Positions 1-7,000 of a stretch of 13,613 nucleotides of DNA are shown here, one piece after another; position 1 is the stretch's first letter, and each line of letters begins with the position of its first letter. The DNA lies in contig CAMCPF010000029.1 of assembly GCA_945876515.1 (NCBI GenBank), forward strand, positions 1-13,613. Reading direction: 5' to 3'. This DNA comes from Candidatus Kuenenia stuttgartensis (GTDB taxonomy: Bacteria; Planctomycetota; Planctomycetia; Pirellulales; UBA1268). Made by a program: the position numbers and the translations under genes. Under the pieces are notes generated by a model, which searched no databases, was not told the DNA's origin, and saw nothing but the letters and a program-made list of their open reading frames with translations.

Positions 1-1408
1 CGCGAGCTTCGCCTGCCTGCCCCCGGCCCGCGCCCGGGCCGAGCGGCCCGCCGCAGCCGGTCCCAACGAGCGGGTGCGGGTCGCGGTCGTGGGGGCCAAC
101 GGCCGCGGCGGCAGCCACATCGGCGGCTGGCTGGCCAACCCCGAAACGGAGCTCGTGGCGATCTGCGACTGCGACCCTGGCGTGGCGGCGAAGTACGAGA
201 AGCGGTTCGCCCAGCTGCCCAAAAAGCCTGCCTTCGAGCGGGACATGCGCCGGCTGCTCGAGCGCGACGACATCGATGCGATCTCGATCGCGTCCCCCAA
301 CCACTGGCACGCCCTGATGACGATCTGGGCCATGCAGGCCGGCAAGGACGTCTACGTCGAGAAGCCCTGCAGCCACAACGTGCTCGAGGGCCGGGTGATG
401 GTCGACTGGGCGCGGAAGCTCGGCCGGATCTGCCAGATGGGGGCCCAGAGCCGCAGCATGCCGGGGATGCGGCAGGCGGTGGAGTTCGTGACCAGCGGCA
501 AGATCGGGAAGGTGAAGTTGGCCCACGCGCTCTGCTACAAGCGGCGGCCGAGCATCGGCCTCGTGGACACGCCGGCGCCAATTCCGCAAGGCCTCGACTT
601 CGACCTCTGGGCCGGGCCCGCCCCGGCCGAGGTGCCGATCCGCAAGAGGCTCCACTACGACTGGCACTGGGACCACCGCACCGGCAACGGCGACCTCGGC
701 AACCAGAACCCGCACGAGCTCGACAAGGCCCGGTGGGGCCTGGGCAAGAAGGACCTGCCGCGGCGGGTCGTGAGCCTCGGGGGGCGGCTGGGCTACGTCG
801 ACAACGGCGACGTGGCCAACAGCCAGGTGACGATCTACCAGTGGGACGATTGCCTCCTCGTCTCGGACGTGCGCGGCCTGGAGATCAAGTCGCCTGAGAC
901 CTACGGGCTCGAGGCCGGCCCCCTGGGCGTGGCCAACATCTGGTGGGGCACCGAGGGCTATGTCGTGGCCCCCAACTACACCTCTGGTGTGGCTTTCGAC
1001 CATGACGGAAAGGAACTCGCCAAGTGGTCGGGCGGCAGCGACCAGAACCACTACGACAACTTCATCAAGGCGGTCAAGAGCCGGCGGCGGGAGGATCTCA
1101 ACCTCGAGATCGAGGAGGGGCACCTGTCGAGCGCGCTCGCCCACCTGGGCAACGTCTCCTGGATGCTGGGCGAGGTCGTCGAGCCGGGCACCCGCCCGAG
1201 CCTGGCGGCCGACGACCCGCGCGTGCGGCAGACCCTGGAGAGCTTCGAAGCGCATCTCGCTGCCAACGACGTGAACTTCTCCGAGACGAAGCTCACCCTC
1301 GGTCGCACGCTCACGATCGACCCCGTGACCGAGGCATCGAACGATCCCGAGGCCAATCGGCTCTTCACCCGCGAGTATCGCAAGGGCTACGAGCTGCCGC
1401 GGGTGTGA
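1..1408 (+). CDS. Gfo/Idh/MocA family NAD(P)-dependent oxidoreductase, secreted type, 5' end outside window
   Basis: This is an NAD(P)-dependent sugar or polyol dehydrogenase-like protein of the Gfo/Idh/MocA family. Counting from the GTG at 74, a Rossmann motif VAVVGANGRGG lies at residues 3-13, followed by acidic CDCDP. The family EKP motif is at 96-98, its lysine being the usual catalytic or cofactor-binding residue. GNGDLGNQNPHELD at 204-217 matches the region that holds the substrate-binding Asp/His. The C-terminus is complete, ending in TGA at 1406-1408. The GTG at 74 is unlikely to be the real start. The frame stays open to the window edge and encodes a stretch beginning ASFACLPPARA, Ala/Pro-rich, that looks like the end of a Tat or Sec signal peptide, as is common for planctomycete members. 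The protein is probably exported. The substrate is unknown; the neighbouring sulfatases suggest a carbohydrate. The family call is firm; the export call is inference. Confidence 0.9.
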   Translation, partial: ASFACLPPARARAERPAAAGPNERVRVAVVGANGRGGSHIGGWLANPETELVAICDCDPGVAAKYEKRFAQLPKKPAFERDMRRLLERDDIDAISIASPNHWHALMTIWAMQAGKDVYVEKPCSHNVLEGRVMVDWARKLGRICQMGAQSRSMPGMRQAVEFVTSGKIGKVKLAHALCYKRRPSIGLVDTPAPIPQGLDFDLWAGPAPAEVPIRKRLHYDWHWDHRTGNGDLGNQNPHELDKARWGLGKKDLPRRVVSLGGRLGYVDNGDVANSQVTIYQWDDCLLVSDVRGLEIKSPETYGLEAGPLGVANIWWGTEGYVVAPNYTSGVAFDHDGKELAKWSGGSDQNHYDNFIKAVKSRRREDLNLEIEEGHLSSALAHLGNVSWMLGEVVEPGTRPSLAADDPRVRQTLESFEAHLAANDVNFSETKLTLGRTLTIDPVTEASNDPEANRLFTREYRKGYELPRV

Positions 1409-1409
1409 A

Positions 1410-1424
1410 GCCCCCTCAGGGGGC
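1410..1424. terminator. Short GC hairpin between convergent genes
   Basis: The sequence GCCCCCTCAGGGGGC is a perfect inverted repeat: a 6-bp G/C stem with a TCA loop. It starts 2 bases after the TGA of the oxidoreductase and ends 8 bases before the stop of the convergent acetyltransferase gene. The position fits a bidirectional terminator. There is no T-tract on either side, so intrinsic termination is uncertain. Confidence 0.4.
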
Positions 1425-1432
1425 CGTCCCCG

Positions 1433-1981
1433 TCACCCGTCCACCGGGTGCTCCGGCGTCGGGAGCAGCAACTGCCAAAACTCCAGATCGAGCCAGCGGC
1501 CGAACTTGAAGCCCGCCTCGCGGACGGTGCCGCAGCAGCGGAAGCCGAGCGAGCTGTGCAGGGCGATGCTCGCCACATTCGTGGCGTCGATGCCGGCGAT
1601 CAGCATGTGGAGATCCTTCTGTCTCGCCTCGCCGATGATCGCCTGCATCAGCTGCCGGCCCACTCCTTCGCCGCGGAACTGCTCGGCCACGTAGACCGAG
1701 TGCTCGGCTGAATACTTGTAGGCGGCCCGCGGCCGAAAGGGCCCCCAGGTGGCGAAGCCGGCGAGCACCCCTGGCTCCCATTCGATCCCGATCACCGGGA
1801 TTCCGCCCTGCTCGCGCACGGCGAACCACTCCCGCATGCTCTCCGCGGTGCGGGGTGCGTACTCGTAGAGGGCGGTCGTGTTGAGGATGGCGTCGTTCAG
1901 GATCTCGCGGATCACCGGGAGGTGCTCGGCCGTGCAGCGGATCACGGCGCGACGCGGCGGGGGGGGCTTCTTGCGGGGCAT
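1433..1981 (-). CDS. GNAT family N-acetyltransferase (phosphinothricin acetyltransferase/MnaT-like)
   Basis: A cytoplasmic acetyl-CoA-dependent N-acetyltransferase of 182 residues, close to the usual length of this GNAT subgroup. The acetyl-CoA pyrophosphate-binding motif A is visible as QFRGEGVGRQLM at residues 101-112. It is followed by IDATNVASIALHSSLGF at 131-147, the typical motif-B segment (N-x-x-S-x-x-L-(H/Y)-x-x-x-GF). The N-terminal AVIRCTAEHLPVIREILND and the YEYAPRTAESM region resemble phosphinothricin or methionine-sulfone acetyltransferases. The frame is open 47 codons further upstream inside the symporter gene, but that extension is low-complexity Ser/Pro/Arg. The ATG at 1981, giving MPRKKPPPP, lies 13 bases after the symporter stop and is the better start. 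No strong Shine-Dalgarno precedes it, so coupling to the symporter is likely. The acyl acceptor is not known, and the family name does not prove herbicide detoxification. Confidence 0.88.
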   Translation of the reverse strand: MPRKKPPPPRRAVIRCTAEHLPVIREILNDAILNTTALYEYAPRTAESMREWFAVREQGGIPVIGIEWEPGVLAGFATWGPFRPRAAYKYSAEHSVYVAEQFRGEGVGRQLMQAIIGEARQKDLHMLIAGIDATNVASIALHSSLGFRCCGTVREAGFKFGRWLDLEFWQLLLPTPEHPVDG

Positions 1982-1994
1982 GAGCGGATGGCGT

Positions 1995-3740
1995 CTAGCG
2001 ACGGGCGGGGACGGGAGGCGGCGTGAGGAGTGAGACCACGACGAGCACGAGGAACCCGAGCGGGATCGTGACCAGACCGGGCTGGCTGAAAGGCATGGGG
2101 GCGAGGCTGCCGGGCAGCCCATAGACCTTCTCGAAGGTGTCGGCCGAGAGCAGGATCCAGCCCAGTGAGGCGATCATGCCGACCGTGACCGCGGCGATGA
2201 TCCCCTGCTTCGTGGTCCGTGGCCAGAAGAGCAGCATCACGAGCGCCGGCAGGTTGGCGCTGGCCGCGATGTTGAAGGCCCAGCCCACGAGGAACCCCAC
2301 GTTGAACCCCTTGAACAGGATCCCCAGGGCCATCGCCACGATCCCCAGGGCCACCGCCGCGAGCTTGCCGACCCGCACCTTCTCGTGATCGGTCATCCGC
2401 ACGCCGCAAACGTTTTCCACGAGGTCGTGGGCCACCGCGCCGCTGCCGGCCATGATCAGGCCGCTCACCGTGCCCAGCACGGTCGTGAACGCGATCGCCG
2501 AAATGACCGCGAACAGGGTCTCGCTGAACGACTTGGCCAAGAGCGGGGCGGCCATGTTGGTGTCGGTGGGATCGAGGGCGCCCGAGGTCATCGCCCCCAG
2601 GCCGAGGTAGAGCGTGAGCACGTAGAAGCCGCCGATCGCCGCGATCCCCACGACCGTGCTCTTCCGGGCGGCGGCGGCGTCCTTGACGGTGTAGTAGCGG
2701 ATCAGGTTGTGCGGCAGCGAAGCCGTGCCGCAGAAGAGCGCGAGCATCAGGCTGGCGAAGTCGAGCCGGCCCGCGAGCGTCTTGCCGGCGAGTCCCTTGA
2801 AGTAGCCCCCCGGCCGGAGCAACTCCGCGGCGGGCCGCTCCCGGGGTGTGAATGTGTCGTGCGTGCCCTCAGCGTCGGTCCGGGTGGACTTCTCCCAGAC
2901 GACCACCGTGGAGTCTTCGAGCGCGGACAAGTAGGCGAGCGGCCCGAGCGGGCCGGTCGAGGGTGCATCGCCAAACCGCTCGGGCAGCCGCGTGAGCGTG
3001 CCGACCGGGCGGAGGTCGTGGTCTGGCCCCTGCGGCTTCCCGTCCACGAGCACCGTGCCGTCGGGCCGGACGGTGCGGACCTGCGGCGCGAGGTCCACGG
3101 GCCCGGAACGGCCGGCGTTCACGGCCAGGCCTCGCCCGAGGATCAGCACCGTGAGCACCCCGCAGAAGAGCACGAGCAGCGACCCCTTGATGAACTGCAC
3201 CCAGGTGGTGCTCACCATCCCCGCCGTGACGACGATCATGGTCACGGCCACGCCCACGAGGATCACCCCGGCCCAGTGTGGCAGGCCCAACAGCGGCGTC
3301 ACGAGCGACCCCGCCCCGACCATCTGCGGAATGAGATAGAAGATGCTGACCACGAGCGTCGAGATCGCCACGGCCAGCTTGATGCCGCGGCTGTCGAACC
3401 GGGCGTCGAGGGCGTCGGCGAAGGTGAACTTGCCCAGCGCCTTGATCGGCTCGGCGATCACGAACAGCGCCACCACCCAGCCAGCCAGAAAGCCGATCGA
3501 GTAGAGAAACCCGTCGTAGCCGTGGAAGGCGATCATCCCGCAGATGCCCAGGAACGACGCCGCCGAGAGGTAGTCGCCGGCGAAGGCGATCCCGTTGACC
3601 GCCCAGTGCACCTGCCCGTGCGCGGCGTAGTAGCCCTGAGCCGACTGCCCCTTGCGGCCGAGTCGGAACGAGAGCCAGAGCACGCCGGCCACGAAGGCCG
3701 TGAAGATGCCGACGGACAGCGGGGATGTGTCGTGGAGCAT
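1995..3740 (-). CDS. actP: ActP-type sodium:solute symporter (SSS family, acetate permease-like)
   Basis: A multispanning inner-membrane transporter of the sodium:solute symporter family. The hallmark AGDYLSAASFLGI is at residues 54-66, followed by IGFLAGWVVALFVIAEPIK (82-100) and GKFTFADALDARF (103-115), all characteristic of ActP/YjcG. SLPHNLIRYYTV at 341-352 is the conserved 'LPH..R..TV' segment. The protein is 581 residues, longer than enterobacterial ActP, because a hydrophilic stretch of about 115 residues (roughly 208-325) sits between membrane segments. The DUF485 partner gene lies 16 bases upstream, the usual yjcH-actP pairing. A TAGGAGA ribosome-binding sequence overlaps the stop codon of that partner. 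Acetate or another short carboxylate is the expected substrate by homology, but no acetyl-CoA synthetase gene is adjacent, so specificity is open. Confidence 0.88.
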   Translation of the reverse strand: MLHDTSPLSVGIFTAFVAGVLWLSFRLGRKGQSAQGYYAAHGQVHWAVNGIAFAGDYLSAASFLGICGMIAFHGYDGFLYSIGFLAGWVVALFVIAEPIKALGKFTFADALDARFDSRGIKLAVAISTLVVSIFYLIPQMVGAGSLVTPLLGLPHWAGVILVGVAVTMIVVTAGMVSTTWVQFIKGSLLVLFCGVLTVLILGRGLAVNAGRSGPVDLAPQVRTVRPDGTVLVDGKPQGPDHDLRPVGTLTRLPERFGDAPSTGPLGPLAYLSALEDSTVVVWEKSTRTDAEGTHDTFTPRERPAAELLRPGGYFKGLAGKTLAGRLDFASLMLALFCGTASLPHNLIRYYTVKDAAAARKSTVVGIAAIGGFYVLTLYLGLGAMTSGALDPTDTNMAAPLLAKSFSETLFAVISAIAFTTVLGTVSGLIMAGSGAVAHDLVENVCGVRMTDHEKVRVGKLAAVALGIVAMALGILFKGFNVGFLVGWAFNIAASANLPALVMLLFWPRTTKQGIIAAVTVGMIASLGWILLSADTFEKVYGLPGSLAPMPFSQPGLVTIPLGFLVLVVVSLLTPPPVPARR

Positions 3741-3752
3741 GCGGCCGATGCG

Positions 3753-3759
3753 TCTCCTA
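3753..3759 (-). promoter_or_regulatory. Ribosome-binding site of the symporter, overlapping the DUF485 stop codon
   Basis: On the - strand TAGGAGA lies 12 bases before the symporter ATG, and its first three bases are the TAG stop of the DUF485 gene. The overlap suggests translational coupling of the two membrane proteins. The spacing is slightly longer than ideal. Confidence 0.55.
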
Positions 3760-3999
3760 GCGGCCTGCCCGGGCGACCATGTACACGACGGAGAGCAGCA
3801 CCGCCGCCAGGATCAGCCCCAGCCCGCAGGCGATCGCCAGGTTCACGCCGCCGAAGGGCCGTTCGGCCACGAGATCGGGCCGCACGAGCACGAGCGTGAT
3901 GAAGCCGCCGTAGAGGAGCACATAGAGTCCGAACATCGCCAGGCCCAGCCGGCTCGCCGGTGCCGCCGTCCGCTGCCCGCGTGCCTCGCCCTCGGTCAT
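3757..3999 (-). CDS. DUF485 (YjcH-like) small inner-membrane protein, partner of the ActP-type symporter
   Basis: An 80-residue membrane protein of the DUF485 family, which almost always sits directly upstream of ActP-type symporters. Two hydrophobic helices are visible, residues about 18-39 (LGLAMFGLYVLLYGGFITLV) and about 50-75. They are joined by RPDLVAERPFGGVN, which matches the 'P.(L/V)m...vfG.(I/V)N' loop of the family. The frame is open upstream to 4110, but the ATG at 3999 is preceded by a strong GAGGAGG at 8-base spacing and gives the normal DUF485 N-terminus. The upstream extension would be unrelated low-complexity sequence that overlaps the end of the giant gene. It is shorter than enterobacterial YjcH (about 104 residues). 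Its molecular role is not established; an accessory role in symporter assembly is often assumed. Confidence 0.8.
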   Translation of the reverse strand: MTEGEARGQRTAAPASRLGLAMFGLYVLLYGGFITLVLVRPDLVAERPFGGVNLAIACGLGLILAAVLLSVVYMVARAGR

Positions 4000-4007
4000 T
4001 CGATCAC

Positions 4008-4014
4008 CCTCCTC
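4008..4014 (-). promoter_or_regulatory. Strong Shine-Dalgarno deciding the DUF485 start
   Basis: On the - strand GAGGAGG stands 8 bases before the ATG at 3999. It supports this start over the longer open frame beginning at 4110. A perfect 12-bp palindrome, GCAGCCGGCTGC (4015-4026), abuts it upstream. Confidence 0.75.
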
Positions 4015-4070
4015 GCAGCCGGCTGCCCGCCGGATGGGGCACAGGATACACACCGCGGTGGCCAAGGGCG

Positions 4071-7000
4071 TCACCGGTTCCCGGCGGCCGCTTCCGGAGC
4101 CGGCCGCCACTGCGGCCTGGGCTCGGGCTCGGCGGCAAGCAGTCGCCTGAGCGTCGCGGCCGTCTCCGGCTCGATGGCCGCCAGGTTCCTGGTCTCGTCG
4201 GGCACGTCGGCCGATTCGGTGGCCGCGCCCCGCGGACGATCCGACGACTTCCGCCGGGCGGCGGTGGGCCGGGTGTCGGGCGGGGGCTGATTCTCAAGCC
4301 GGACGTAGGCGACCGCCTTCGGGTTCGTGTGCGGCACCTCCCACGACGCGGCATCGTCGCGGTTGCCATGGCCGACGTGAAATAGCTTGCCGATCGCCTC
4401 GGTGCGCCAGCCCGCGGCCCGAAAGGCCTGCGGCAGCGTGACCGCTTCGGGGGCCGCGAGCCGAAAGTTGGTGCCGAGATCGTAGATGCCAAGCGTGCCC
4501 GGCCGTAGGCCTGTCAGGAGCGCATTACGGGAGGGGGCGCAGACCGCCTGGTTGCAGTAGGCCATCTCGAACCGCACGCCCCGCGCGGCGAGGGCGTCGA
4601 TCTGCGGAGTCCTGGCCGCTCGGTCGCCATAGCAGCCGAGCGCCGGCTTGAGGTCGTCCACGCAGATGAGGAGCACGTTTGGTCGCGTGACCGGCGCTGC
4701 CGCCGCCTTTTTCTTTCGTTCGCGCTTCTTCTCGCCGGCCGGCCACGCGGGCGCCTCGGCCGCGAGTTCGGCGGTCATGGCCCGCAGCCGCGTCATCATG
4801 GCCGAGAGCCGCTCGGGCTCCCGTCCGGCCAGGTCGGTCCGCTCCGCGACGTCGCTTCCGAGATCGTAGAGCTCGGGCTTCTCGAGCTTCTCGTCCACCA
4901 CGATCTTCCAGGGGCCTTCCCGGTAGGCCACCGTCCCACCCCACCGCCAATACATGGGCACCGGCCGCTCGACCGGCCCGCCCGCGAGCGCCGGCAACAG
5001 GTTCGTACCGTCGAGCTTCACCCCCGCGGGTGGCTCCACGCCCGCGGCCGCAAGCGCCGTGGGAAAGAAGTCGCTGCCGATTACCGGCACGTCGCTCGTG
5101 GTCCCCGGTTCAACCTTCCCGGGCCAGCGCACGATTCCCGGCACGCGGTGCCCCCCCTCGTACATCGACCGCTTGCGGCCGCGGAGTGGCCCGGCGAGAC
5201 CCCGCCCCGGCCCCTTGTCGCCCGCCCCCTCGGGGCCGTTGTCGCTCGTGAAGAACACGAGCGTGTCGTCGGCCACGCCCTGCTCGTCGAGCGCCTTCAT
5301 GACCGTGCCGAAGGCGTCGTCGAGCTGGGTGATGTTGGCCCGATAGGTCCGCTCCTCGCGGTCGGCGATCGCTGCATGCAGCTTCTCGTACCGCTCGGCC
5401 GCCGCGATCGGGTAGTGCGGCTCGTGCGTCCAGACGGCGAGGAAAAACGGCTTCTTCGGGTCCCGCTGCTCCCGCAGCCACGTGGCCGCCTCCTGGGCGA
5501 TGAACGGCGCCGAGTAGTCGTCCACCTTCCCGATGGCCTTGCCGTTGCGGACGAAGTTCTTCGGGAAGGCATGGCTGGGGGCGGCGTTGTTCTGGGTGGC
5601 GAGCCACCAGTCGTAGCCGTGGGCGTCGGGCTGCGGCTGCTCGGGGGAGTTGAACCTGCCGTTCAGGTGCCACTTACCGACGTGGCAAGTGTCATACCCC
5701 GCTGCCCGCAAGAGCTTGGGGAGGGCGATTTCGCTCGTGCGGAGATGGATCGGGCTGCCCTCGGGAATCCAGGTGAACACGCCGTTGCGGTAGGGCGTGC
5801 GGCCGGTCAAGAGGCTCGATCGCGACGGGGAGCAGACGCTCGAGGCGGAGTGGCAGTCGGTGAGTCTCAGGCCCTCGGCGGCGAACCGGTCAAGGTTCGG
5901 GGTGATGGCCGCCGGGTTGCCAGAGCAGCCGAGCTCGCCGTAGCCGAGGTCGTCGGCCAGAAACAAAACGATGTTCGGTCGGGATTGAGACGCCGCGGCC
6001 GCGGGCGCCACCTCCGCCGGGCGGCTGAACGACGCGGCCCGGGCCGGCTTCTTCCCCGCCGCAGGCTTTTGCTGACGGCGGACGGGATAGAGCGTGGTCG
6101 GGTTCTCCGCGCGGCCGGGTGGCCGCCGGGCGGTGCTCTTGGGATCCGCGAGTTCGGCCGCCACTCGCCCGGCCACCCCACGAAGCCGCTCCACGACCTC
6201 GGGATTGGCGGCCGCAACGTCGGTCGTCTCACCGAGATCGGCTTCGAGGTCGTAGAGCCGTGGCTGATCGAGCGAGGCCGGCAGCTTCTCCCCCTTGCGG
6301 CCCATGCCCTCCGGCTGGCCGGCGATGGCGAGTTTCCAGCGGCCCTGTCGGACCGCCTGCAGCTCGTTGCCCGAGAAGTAGGCCTGGGCCTCTCGGGGCG
6401 ACTCGACGGCCGTGCCGAAGAGCAACCCCGAGATGTCGCGACCATCGATCACCGGCTCGGCCGGAACCGCGGCACCGGCGAGCGACACGCACGTCGGCAA
6501 CAAGTCGATCGTGCCCGCGACCACGTCGCAGGCGGTGCCGGCGGGAATCCGGCCGGGCCAGCGGGCGATCGTGGGCACGCGGACGCCCCCTTCCCAGGTG
6601 CTCCCCTTGCTGCCCCGCAGCGGTCCGGCGGACGTGAAGTCCTTGACCGGACCGACCCACGGCCCGTTGTCGCTCGTGAAGATCACGAGCGTCTTCTCGT
6701 CGAGGCCATGCTCGCGCACGGCATCGAGCACCTGCCCCACACTCCAATCCACCTCCTCGACCCAGTCACCGAACGGGCCGTTGCCGGTGCGGCCGCGGAA
6801 CTTCTCGCCGGGGAACAGCGGCAGGTGGACGGCGGTGTGCGGCAGGTAGACGAAGAACGGCTTGTCCTTCGAGTCGCGGATGAAGGCCACCGTCTCCTCC
6901 GTGAGTCGTTCAACGATTCCCCGCTGGGCCTCGTCGGTGAGCAGTTCGGCGACCTTTTCGTCTCGCATCAGCGGCACCACCCGCTCGCCAGTCTCCGCCG

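Noticed and set aside
1982..2122. Longer start for the acetyltransferase
   Set aside because: It would overlap the symporter gene by over 120 bases and add Ser/Pro/Arg low-complexity sequence. The ATG at 1981 fits the family N-terminus.
2385..3899. 504-codon open frame on the + strand
   Set aside because: Antisense to the symporter and DUF485 genes; its low-complexity Arg/Glu/His/Gly composition marks a shadow frame.
4000..4110. Longer start for the DUF485 protein
   Set aside because: A strong Shine-Dalgarno sits 8 bases before the ATG at 3999, and the extension overlaps the end of the giant gene.
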